DNA of 40,271 nt, taken from positions 1 to 40,271 of the IMG/VR virus record IMGVR_UViG_3300032050_000315. One strand, given 5' to 3'. Source of the DNA: a virus. Below the pieces are notes generated by a model. It was not told where the DNA came from. It did no database searches and was given only the letters and a program-made list of their open reading frames with translations. The translations under genes were made by a program, and so were the position numbers. Positions 30,311 through 36,795 of this stretch are shown piece after piece. How positions within the stretch are numbered: position 1 is the first letter of the stretch; the number at the start of each line of letters is the position of its first letter.

Positions 30311-30810
30311 CCTTTGATTACGTAGCATCTATGACTGAGGGTCACAAGTATGGTGACATAGTTGCAGAACGCTTACGTTTAAACGGTGTACGTTGTACCG
30401 TACCTGACCTGTACATAGTGCAGTCACGTGAAGAGATACCAGAGATGACAGCCACCGAGAAGGATATTATCCTTGATGATTCAGGTGAGTGCCTTGAGGT
30501 TAAGTCACGCAACATAGAGTTCACTGAACTAAAGGATTTCCCTTGGGGCAACATCATAGTTGACACTGTGTCAGGGTATGAGGCTAAGTTGCAGAAGCCA
30601 TACGCATACGTCATGGTATCTACCAAGACTAAGGGTATGTTTGGACTACTCACATCTACAAAGGACAAGTGGGTAGGTAAGCAACTGCACGACAAGTACC
30701 GTGGGCATGACGATAACTTCTACGTTGTTGACATAGAACATTGCATACCATGGGAAGAACTTGTAGTATTCATAAAGAACTTAGAGGATGAACAATGGTG
30801 GAATGGCTGA
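30307..30810 (+). CDS. Possible PD-(D/E)XK endonuclease (167 aa)
   Basis: Starts with GTG 30307 overlapping the previous stop. The segment EKDIILDDSGECLEVKSRN has Asp/Glu followed by E-x-K, the spacing of a PD-(D/E)XK active site, and the following strands (NIIVDTVSGYEAK, YAYVMVSTKTKGM) fit that fold, similar to restriction-like or resolvase proteins. Not a firm family match. Next to helicase and a Holliday-junction-like nuclease. Confidence 0.55.
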   Translation: MTFDYVASMTEGHKYGDIVAERLRLNGVRCTVPDLYIVQSREEIPEMTATEKDIILDDSGECLEVKSRNIEFTELKDFPWGNIIVDTVSGYEAKLQKPYAYVMVSTKTKGMFGLLTSTKDKWVGKQLHDKYRGHDDNFYVVDIEHCIPWEELVVFIKNLEDEQWWNG

Positions 30811-30872
30811 TTATATTAGGGCTTGTTGGTATACTCGCACTACTTTTATACATGGACAGAGATGATTACTAG
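30795..30872 (+). CDS. Membrane micropeptide (25 aa)
   Basis: ATG 30795, TAG 30870-30872, overlapping the previous gene and abutting the next. MVEWLIILGLVGILALLLY is one membrane helix ending in DRDDY. Small, but clean TM profile and perfect packing. Confidence 0.45.
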   Translation: MVEWLIILGLVGILALLLYMDRDDY

Positions 30873-31073
30873 ATGGACAGCAGACACATATCTCGTGTGT
30901 TCTATGACGGGGAACAGTACGTATCCTTCTATGAAATCATTAAGGTTATCCGTGACATAAGCGATGACTTCTGTGAGCAGGACTTCCACGAAGCGTGCAG
31001 TGCACTAGAGTGGGTGGCTGAACAGTTACAGTTTGCAATGATAGCCGATGGGATTAGAAATGAACAAGTCTAA
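30873..31073 (+). CDS. Hypothetical protein (66 aa)
   Basis: ATG 30873 follows directly after the micropeptide's stop; no strong ribosome site. Acidic helical protein (YVSFYEIIKVIRDISDDF, EACSALEWVAEQLQ), with 14 bases of overlap with the next gene. No family recognised; the tyrosine-rich YVSFYEIIKVI start is reminiscent of small phage DNA-binding or modulator proteins only in general. Confidence 0.55.
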   Translation: MDSRHISRVFYDGEQYVSFYEIIKVIRDISDDFCEQDFHEACSALEWVAEQLQFAMIADGIRNEQV

Positions 31074-31395
31074 GATTAAAGGTACACAGGCAGAGACAGC
31101 CGTAGTTAACTGGCTTGTAAGTAAGGGACGTAAGCACGTTGAAAGACGTGCACTCAACGGAGTCAATGACCGTGGTGATATCGCTGGTCTACCTGCCGTT
31201 GTTATTGAGGTTAAGAACCACAAAGAGATGAAGTTGTCTGCATGGCTCAAGGAACTTGAGGTGGAGATGGCTAACGACAAGGCTGAGACTGGCGTTGTCA
31301 TACATAAGAAGACAGGCACTTTAGACGTTGGCAAGTGGTACGCTACTATGCCAGTGTCGGAGTGGTTTAAACTACTGGAGGAAGCAGGATACTAA
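31060..31395 (+). CDS. Holliday-junction-resolvase-like nuclease (111 aa)
   Basis: MNKSKIKGTQAETAVVNWL places a Glu at residue 12 in the helix typical of archaeal-type (Hjc) resolvases; ERRALNGVNDRGDIAG gives Asp40 and AVVIEVKN gives Glu50-x-Lys52, completing the active site. Length ~110 aa agrees with the family. I use ATG 31060 because the ATG at 31048 would add only four residues and has no better site. Likely resolves recombination or replication intermediates before packaging. Confidence 0.75.
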   Translation: MNKSKIKGTQAETAVVNWLVSKGRKHVERRALNGVNDRGDIAGLPAVVIEVKNHKEMKLSAWLKELEVEMANDKAETGVVIHKKTGTLDVGKWYATMPVSEWFKLLEEAGY

Positions 31396-31649
31396 TGGAT
31401 GAATTGATTACAGAAGAAGAGATATGCAAGCAGTTACTTGAATTGGCTCAGACACCTGAGCAAGTACGTTACTTAACTAGTAACAATCAGGCTGTGTTAT
31501 TAAATAAAATGAGAGAGTATGAATCAGAACTAATTAGAGAAGATTCTAATAATAAACAACTTAGGGTAACAACCCAAGCCAAGGAGGAAGCGTACCTTAA
31601 AGCAATAGTTTCCTTAGCAAAAGGCGTGTACTCTAACTATGACTACTAA
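31395..31649 (+). CDS. Helical hypothetical protein (84 aa)
   Basis: The start overlaps the previous stop (TAATG), with CTGGAGGAAGCAG ahead. Entirely helical and charged (ITEEEICKQLLELAQTPEQV, LNKMREYESELIRED), possibly a coiled-coil partner of the primase or nuclease. The stop region overlaps the primase start by 11 bases. Confidence 0.6.
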   Translation: MDELITEEEICKQLLELAQTPEQVRYLTSNNQAVLLNKMREYESELIREDSNNKQLRVTTQAKEEAYLKAIVSLAKGVYSNYDY

Positions 31650-32013
31650 GCACAGCATACAACCTGTGCTTGAACACTACGGTGCAACAAATATACGTGA
31701 AACATGGGGCTGGCAAAAGATTAAGTGTGTAGTTCACGAGGATTCAACTGCATCTGCTAGTGTCAACGTAACAGAGAACGCATTCGCATGTCATGCTTGC
31801 GGAGTCAAGGGTGACACATATAAAATAATCATGGAGAAAGAAGGAGTGGGATTTCGTGAGGCTATCACAATCGCAGAAACAATCACTGGCGAAAGCCGTG
31901 GCAACATACAAGGCAAACATTCATCTAGCAGAAGAGTACCTAGCCAAGAGGGGATTATCTCTCGCAGACGGGGCTACAGCCCACCTAGGAGTGGTCGCAG
32001 AACCTCTGCCTAG
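31639..32013 (+). CDS. DNA primase, zinc-finger piece (124 aa)
   Basis: Residues 30-54 contain C-x2-H-x17-C-x2-C (Cys30, His33, Cys51, Cys54), the CHC2 zinc-binding domain that starts bacterial and phage primases. Up to about residue 84 (FREAITIAETITGE) the sequence follows primase expectation; beyond it becomes a basic, non-primase tail (SSRRVPSQEG), while the homologous continuation is in the +1 frame at 31856-32473. See the split-primase finding. Confidence 0.72.
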   Translation: MTTKHSIQPVLEHYGATNIRETWGWQKIKCVVHEDSTASASVNVTENAFACHACGVKGDTYKIIMEKEGVGFREAITIAETITGESRGNIQGKHSSSRRVPSQEGIISRRRGYSPPRSGRRTSA

Positions 32014-32473
32014 CCACGAGGCGTACGTTGGTCGCTTGGTTATTCCGTACATCACACCAACAGGTGTAGTGGACATCAGGTTCCGTAGCATGGACAATAG
32101 TGAACCCAAATACATGGGTTTACCAGGGACTTCTACCCGTTTATACAACGTAACAGCACTACAATCGGCAGGTGATTTCATTGCGGTATGTGAAGGCGAG
32201 ATTGATGCGATTACTTTGCACTATAAGTGTGGCATCCCTGCTGTGGGTGTGCCTGGTGCGAACTCGTGGAAGAAACATTACTCACGCATCCTCCAAGACT
32301 TTGAGACGGTCTATGTTTTTGCTGACGGTGACCAACCAGGGTCGGACTTCGCAAAGAACCTCGCCAAAGAACTCTCATCAGTAGTAACATTGCAGATGCC
32401 AGAGGGTGAAGACGTTAATTCAATGTACCTATCACAGGGGTACGACTATCTAAGGAGCAAGGTATCAGCATGA
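31856..32473 (+). CDS. DNA primase, TOPRIM piece (205 aa)
   Basis: The TOPRIM acidic residues are clear: CEGEID (Glu113, Glu115) and FADGDQPG (Asp157, Asp159), followed by MPEGEDVNSM. Residues ~20-35 (NIHLAEEYLAKRGL) is the normal linker after the zinc domain. GTG 31856 has AAGGAG at 31841-31846, nine bases away, so internal initiation is realistic. It overlaps the zinc piece by 158 bp in another frame. The two proteins would act together, or a +1 frameshift would join them. Confidence 0.75.
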   Translation: MRLSQSQKQSLAKAVATYKANIHLAEEYLAKRGLSLADGATAHLGVVAEPLPSHEAYVGRLVIPYITPTGVVDIRFRSMDNSEPKYMGLPGTSTRLYNVTALQSAGDFIAVCEGEIDAITLHYKCGIPAVGVPGANSWKKHYSRILQDFETVYVFADGDQPGSDFAKNLAKELSSVVTLQMPEGEDVNSMYLSQGYDYLRSKVSA

Positions 32474-32985
32474 GCAAGGATGAGTGGGATGATTTCGTTC
32501 AGTCAAGAAGAGATAGAGTTTCTGACTGGGAGACTTTTGGAGATGGGCTTAAAGATTTCCAAGATTGGCTTAACCGAGTCAAGAGAGACCTTGACATTGG
32601 AGATAACAAGGATGCCTTTGCGGTAGATGATGACTGCATATGCGAAGCATGTGTAACTTTCACCGCATGGGATGACCTATACCCTGATGACTTTGAGTTA
32701 GATTCCCTTGATGTGTATGAAGAATTGTGGGATATCTTAATCAAGAAACAGAATGATTATGGTCCTAACAACATCCGTAATGCGCCAGGTGGACCGCTCA
32801 ATGGGCTACAGGTACGGCTATACGACAAGATGTCACGGCTGATTAACCTTATAGAATCAGGTGCTAAACCTGAGAATGAGTCCCTAAGGGACACGTTTGT
32901 AGACATCGCCAACTATGGAGTTATTGGTGTTATGATTTTAGATAACACGTTCCCTGAGGCGAAGGACTACAATGATGAGAGTTAA
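32470..32985 (+). CDS. MazG-like/DUF1599-type protein (171 aa)
   Basis: The C-terminal domain ELWDILIKKQNDYGPNNIRN...LQVRLYDKMSRLINLIESG...ESLRDTFVDIANYG has the K-x-x-DYG, R-x-x-DK-x-x-R-x-x-NL and DT-x-x-D-x-x-Y pattern I associate with the nucleotide modification associated domain 1 / MazG-like group. The N-terminal ~60 residues are a charged helix (DFVQSRRDRVSDWETF). A nucleotide-pool role fits the replication operon (inference). Confidence 0.65.
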   Translation: MSKDEWDDFVQSRRDRVSDWETFGDGLKDFQDWLNRVKRDLDIGDNKDAFAVDDDCICEACVTFTAWDDLYPDDFELDSLDVYEELWDILIKKQNDYGPNNIRNAPGGPLNGLQVRLYDKMSRLINLIESGAKPENESLRDTFVDIANYGVIGVMILDNTFPEAKDYNDES

Positions 32986-33250
32986 GCGTGAAGAGTTTGA
33001 TAAATTTAGGCGAGCCATAAACATATCAATAGACAATCTCAACAAGAGAGTGTACGAACTTGATAGGTCACCAGATAAGCCAGCAACTAAAAGAGAAGTA
33101 CTGACAGACCGTAACCTTAACAATGCTAAGTTTGATACTTTTGAAGAAGCAATTAATCTTATCTTTAGTATACTTGAATCACACAACCTGAATATAATAA
33201 CCTGTATGCACTGCAATCAACCACTACCAAAGGGAAACCATGAAGGTTAA
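32972..33250 (+). CDS. Small helical protein with CMHC end (92 aa)
   Basis: ATG 32972 lies in the end of the previous gene, with AGGCGAAGGACTACA before it. Charged helices (REEFDKFRRAINISIDNL, FDTFEEAINLIFSILES) are followed by CMHCNQPLPKGNHEG, half a zinc knuckle. It overlaps the phosphoesterase start. Function unknown. Confidence 0.55.
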   Translation: MMRVKREEFDKFRRAINISIDNLNKRVYELDRSPDKPATKREVLTDRNLNNAKFDTFEEAINLIFSILESHNLNIITCMHCNQPLPKGNHEG

Positions 33251-33983
33251 AGTTATTGTAAGTGACCTGCAAGTTCCATACCATGACAAGCGTGCGGTTG
33301 CTAACGTAGCCAAGTTTATCAAGGCGTTTAAACCTGATGACGTGGTATCTGTTGGTGATGAGATGGACATGCAGACTATCAGTCGCTGGTCTATGGGCAC
33401 ACCAATGGAGTACGAACGTAGCATTGGTCGTGACCGTGACGCAACTGTTCAGGTACTAGAAAACTTACAGGTTACACACATGACACGTAGTAACCACACT
33501 GACCGTTTATACAACACAATTATGAAGCGAGCACCTGGTCTACTTGGTGCACCTGAGTTTGAGTTAGAGAACTTCCTTCGGCTAAAAGATTTAGGCATCA
33601 CTTACCACAAGAAACCGTGGGAAGTTGCACCTAAGTGGCTGCTCTTACATGGCGATGAAGGTTCTGTGAATCAAACTGGTGGGCAGACAGCCCTTGGTTT
33701 GGCTAAGAAGACTGGCATGTCCGTAGTATGTGGTCATACACATAGAGCAGGACTACTGCACTACACCGAATCTGTATCAGGTGTATCAACCCGTACCATC
33801 TGGGGACTAGAGGTTGGCAACTTGATGGACCAGAAGAAAGCATCCTACCTAAAGGGTGGCATTGCTAACTGGCAACAGGCTATTGGTGTGCTGTACATTG
33901 ACGGTCAAAAGGTTACACCTAAACTTATTCCTATCCACAAGGACGGCACGTTTGTTGTTGATGGAAAGGTATGGGGTAAATAG
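33240..33983 (+). CDS. Calcineurin-like metallophosphoesterase (247 aa)
   Basis: Metal-binding motifs in order: SDLQVPYHD (8-16), VVSVGDEMD (36-43), RSNHTDR (the GNHD equivalent), LLHGDEG and GHTHRAG. The usual D-x-H of motif I reads D-L-Q, with His15 nearby, a variant known to me from phage members. Such enzymes act as SbcD/Mre11-like nucleases or cyclic-nucleotide phosphodiesterases. In the replication block a DNA end-processing role is likely, but an anti-defence phosphodiesterase is possible. Confidence 0.82.
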   Translation: MKVKVIVSDLQVPYHDKRAVANVAKFIKAFKPDDVVSVGDEMDMQTISRWSMGTPMEYERSIGRDRDATVQVLENLQVTHMTRSNHTDRLYNTIMKRAPGLLGAPEFELENFLRLKDLGITYHKKPWEVAPKWLLLHGDEGSVNQTGGQTALGLAKKTGMSVVCGHTHRAGLLHYTESVSGVSTRTIWGLEVGNLMDQKKASYLKGGIANWQQAIGVLYIDGQKVTPKLIPIHKDGTFVVDGKVWGK

Positions 33984-34681
33984 TGTGCAACCAAATGGAA
34001 GATGCTGGTCGCATCCGTAAACTACAAGAACAACAAGTCAACGACTACTACGACATGGTGCAACAGATTGCCAGTGAGTACCGTAACAAGTACCAGATGG
34101 TAGAACGTGCAGACATTGAACAGGAACTATGGCTATGGTTTGCTGAGCACCCTAACAACATTGCTAGGTGGAAGGCTGAGCAGGACGAGAAGTCCTGTGA
34201 CAAGTTGATTGCTAAGTCCCTACGTAACGCTGCTCTTGATTACTGTGTCAAGGAGAAGGCAGTAGCCGAGGGTTACAACGCAACAGATAACTTCTGGTAC
34301 AGCAAAGACTTTGTTAAGATGCTTATTCCTGGTGTCCTTACGGACAACTGGGAGAAACTAGAGACAGCAATGACTAACATGGGTCGTAGTACCAAGGCTC
34401 CATCGGAGTCTGGTGACTGGATGGCTTATGGTGCTGACATTCGTCATGCGTTTAGTAAACTAACTGAGGTTGAACAGAACCTAGTGTTCTTGTTCTACGC
34501 TCAGGACGTGGACTCAACACAGTTGCATGAGGTAACTGATAGTGACAGACCATCAGTTAAGGCTACGGCTATGGCTGCTAATCGTGCGTTAAACAAAATA
34601 GTAAGAAACCTTGGTGGCTTTCCGCCATTCAAGGATGATGATAACCAGGAGGTAACGGATGATATGCAAGAACTGCCGTGA
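33983..34681 (+). CDS. Sigma-70-like/HTH protein (232 aa)
   Basis: The start is GTG 33983 overlapping the TAG before it; ATG 33995 is an alternative. Residues ~20-60 (YYDMVQQIASEYRNKYQMVE, DIEQELWLWF) resemble sigma region 2, and residues ~155-205 (LTEVEQNLVFLFYAQDVDST...SVKATAMAANRALNKIV) resemble region 4, with a helix-turn-helix. Proteins with this layout occur late in replication modules of actinophages and are candidate late-transcription factors. It would fit activation of the leftward block, which lacks a clear host promoter. Confidence 0.65.
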   Translation: MCNQMEDAGRIRKLQEQQVNDYYDMVQQIASEYRNKYQMVERADIEQELWLWFAEHPNNIARWKAEQDEKSCDKLIAKSLRNAALDYCVKEKAVAEGYNATDNFWYSKDFVKMLIPGVLTDNWEKLETAMTNMGRSTKAPSESGDWMAYGADIRHAFSKLTEVEQNLVFLFYAQDVDSTQLHEVTDSDRPSVKATAMAANRALNKIVRNLGGFPPFKDDDNQEVTDDMQELP

Positions 34682-34778
34682 TGCAGGAGATGCAAGCAAG
34701 ATAGATATGACACAGGTATCTGCCATGCTTCATGCTAAGTGCAACTACATAGGTTGCTACTGTCAGCACAAAATTTAG
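34659..34778 (+). CDS. Small zinc-binding protein (39 aa)
   Basis: AGGAGG (34648-34652 area) precedes ATG 34659, which overlaps the sigma-like gene's end. MICKNCRDAGDASKID begins a Cys-x2-Cys module; the C-terminus (HAKCNYIGCYCQHKI) has C-x4-C-x-C-x-H. This two-knuckle layout is common in tiny actinophage proteins. Last gene of the rightward block, ending 20 bases before the terminator. Confidence 0.65.
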   Translation: MICKNCRDAGDASKIDMTQVSAMLHAKCNYIGCYCQHKI

Positions 34779-34798
34779 CACTAAATTTAGAGCCAAAA

Positions 34799-34834
34799 AA
34801 TAACCCCCCTTGGATTTCTCCTTGGGGGGTTATT
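34799..34834. terminator. Bidirectional intrinsic terminator
   Basis: AATAACCCCCC (34799-34809) pairs perfectly with GGGGGGTTATT (34824-34834), an 11-bp stem. Leftward transcripts continue into TTTTTT (complement of 34795-34800), a strong U-tract; rightward ones into AGTTTT. It sits exactly where the rightward and leftward blocks converge. Confidence 0.92.
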
Positions 34835-34849
34835 AGTTTTAGGTGTGAC

Positions 34850-35254
34850 TTATGCGGAAAGGATAGCCTTAGGGTCTAGACCACCGCCACGCTTCCAGCC
34901 TGGACCTGCCTGTAGTTCCATGTGAAGATGAGGACCTGTGACATTGCCGTCCTTCCCAACCTTTCCGATGAAATCTCCAGCCTTAAGCCTTTGTCCGACC
35001 TTGACCTTGTATGAAGACAGGTGAGCAAAGAGAAGATGACCACCTTCAACTTGCATCAAGACTGAGTGCTGTCCAAAAGCAGCACCCCACACTTGACCAA
35101 CCCTTGCAACCTTGCCATCGCATGGAGCAACAACGATTGCACCTACTGGTGCTGCGTAATCTACTCCTTCATGGCGACCAGAGGACCATAAACGCCCCTT
35201 GACTCCGAACGGTGTCGTGACCTTATACTTTGGGTCTTGCATTGGTGAAGCCAT
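34850..35254 (-). CDS. M23 peptidase endolysin (134 aa)
   Basis: Zinc ligands and catalytic residues of LytM-type M23 peptidases are all present: His28 and Asp32 in RHEGVDYAAP, His78 in LLFAHLS, and His109/His111 in GPHLHMEL. No signal peptide and no separate cell-wall-binding domain, so it is a minimal glycyl- or D,D-type endopeptidase needing a holin for export. It is the last gene of the leftward block, one base after the 60-aa membrane protein, forming a lysis cassette. Exact cleaved bond not predictable. Confidence 0.88.
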   Translation of the reverse strand: MASPMQDPKYKVTTPFGVKGRLWSSGRHEGVDYAAPVGAIVVAPCDGKVARVGQVWGAAFGQHSVLMQVEGGHLLFAHLSSYKVKVGQRLKAGDFIGKVGKDGNVTGPHLHMELQAGPGWKRGGGLDPKAILSA

Positions 35255-35436
35255 TAATCTTCATCCTCATCTCTTAGTGGTATTGTTACTAGCCATACTA
35301 GAAAACTAACTATCGCTATGATTCCTGTGACCTTCTTGGCACTGCCGTCTAACGTGAAGTAAGCAATGGCGAGACCGCATAAGGTGTATGTTTCTGCTGT
35401 GATTTCTTTCAAGTATTTCTTTAGCCGTTTAAACAA
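35254..35436 (-). CDS. Holin-like membrane protein (60 aa)
   Basis: A basic N-terminus (MFKRLKKYLKEI) is followed by two hydrophobic helices (about 17-29 and 37-54, VTGIIAIVSFLVWLVTIPL) and an acidic tail (RDEDED). Small size, two helices, charged ends and direct coupling to the endolysin fit a class II-type holin. Confidence 0.7.
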   Translation of the reverse strand: MFKRLKKYLKEITAETYTLCGLAIAYFTLDGSAKKVTGIIAIVSFLVWLVTIPLRDEDED

Positions 35437-36543
35437 TTACTTAAGTCTCCTGACTTGGGCTAACTGTCCAACAATAATTGCTGCGACTACGACACCTTGA
35501 GATTCTTCTCTCTCTTTAGGTGTCATATCACTACCGATAGCCATGATTGCTTCCGCAGCCTTTGCCAACTGTACGACACCAGGAACGTTTTGTAGGTAGG
35601 TTGGTACTTCTATATCAACTTGGGCTAAAAACTCGTCTACGGGGCTTACAGGGGCAGGAACAGCCATTGTAGGCTGTGGTTCTGGGGTTATTTCTGGGAC
35701 TAATTCAAGGGTAGGGGTTACCGTTGGGGTGGGGGAAGGTTCAGGCTCAACCGTAGGGCTAGGGGTTGGCACTGGTGGTACTGGTACGACACTTTCCTGG
35801 GAAGGGGATGGTGTAGGCTCAGCGACAGGGGTAACGTCTGGCGTTACTACAGGTTCTGGGATTGGTGATTCACTTTGAGTAGGTTCAGGTATTGGCGTTG
35901 GCTCTGGGTCCAAACTGGGTACAACACTTGGGACTGGTTCAGGAACCACAGGTGGTTCAGTAAATGATGGTGGCACTGGAGCAGGTGGTACCTCTACAGG
36001 TACACCACCGTTAACATCAAACGCTGCTTCCATAGGTACAACAGGTTGACCCTGTTCAAACCTAATGCCACGTCTTACGTTATCGGGTAGCCACCCAAAG
36101 GTAACTATCTCTCCATGCCAACCACCATCAGATGCACGATTGATTACTAATCGTATCTGAGTTAGTTCACCTGTTGACTGAGGAAAAGGGCGTACGCTCC
36201 ATTCGGCACAGAAAGTATTCTCTGTTGAACCAAACGAAAGGTACGCACCTTCACCAAAACTTACCCAGTCATAACCTGCGACAGATACCGATGGTGTCTG
36301 AGGATAATCCCAGTACGTACCATCAGGTCTGCCAAAGGTTAGTGTTGCATTAGTTGACACATACACATTGCTGTATTCCGTACTACCCAACGAGAGGCTG
36401 AAAGGTAGGTTGGCTGCGAATGCAGAGTCATCATCACCACGGTATGTGTACGTATTACAGTTGACACTAGCCTCTACAGGCGTAGCAACCATAAACGAAC
36501 CTACAATAAAAGAAACAATCCCTAAGCGGAGTTTCCTTTTCAA
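35437..36543 (-). CDS. Secreted/surface protein: signal peptide, nidogen-like domain, Pro-rich stalk (368 aa)
   Basis: Residues 1-25 form a Sec signal peptide (MKRKLRLGIVSFIVGSF...PVEA, likely cut after Ala25). Residues ~26-175 form a beta domain with NVYVSTNATLTFG and two Cys, similar to nidogen-like extracellular domains. Residues ~180-305 are a Pro/Val/Glu/Thr-rich stalk (PEPTPIPEPTQSES). The C-terminus has a helix and a short non-polar segment (GVVVAAIIVGQLAQVRRLK). A signal peptide is unusual for a gene inside a virion/lysis block; it suggests a protein exported to the host surface, for example to affect adsorption, superinfection or lysis. Confidence 0.65.
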   Translation of the reverse strand: MKRKLRLGIVSFIVGSFMVATPVEASVNCNTYTYRGDDDSAFAANLPFSLSLGSTEYSNVYVSTNATLTFGRPDGTYWDYPQTPSVSVAGYDWVSFGEGAYLSFGSTENTFCAEWSVRPFPQSTGELTQIRLVINRASDGGWHGEIVTFGWLPDNVRRGIRFEQGQPVVPMEAAFDVNGGVPVEVPPAPVPPSFTEPPVVPEPVPSVVPSLDPEPTPIPEPTQSESPIPEPVVTPDVTPVAEPTPSPSQESVVPVPPVPTPSPTVEPEPSPTPTVTPTLELVPEITPEPQPTMAVPAPVSPVDEFLAQVDIEVPTYLQNVPGVVQLAKAAEAIMAIGSDMTPKEREESQGVVVAAIIVGQLAQVRRLK

Positions 36544-36546
36544 TTA

Positions 36547-36795
36547 CTACTTAGACTTCTTCTCGTTTGCTTTAGCGAAAGAATCGTTGATTTCTTTGTC
36601 ATCTAGTTTGCCATCACCAAGGTAGCCACGGGCTAGAGATTCAGATACAACTGCAACACCCATGATTGCTGCTAAGGCGGCAGACTTCCAGGTGTCAATA
36701 CCTAGTAGTGCACCAGCACCAAGGGTACCCATTACAGATGCGATAACTACAGCCAACATGCGACCAGAGATATCTTTAACTTGCTTCTTACTCAC
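36547..36795 (-). CDS. Two-TM membrane protein, holin candidate (82 aa)
   Basis: Two hydrophobic helices (about 13-32, MLAVVIASVMGTLGAGALLG; and 37-54, SAALAAIMGVAVVSESLA) are followed by a charged C-terminus with DGKLDDKEINDSF. This arrangement resembles small membrane proteins in actinophage lysis regions. With the 60-aa protein at 35254 it could form a holin/antiholin pair. Stop and start separation from neighbours is minimal. Confidence 0.65.
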   Translation of the reverse strand: MSKKQVKDISGRMLAVVIASVMGTLGAGALLGIDTWKSAALAAIMGVAVVSESLARGYLGDGKLDDKEINDSFAKANEKKSK

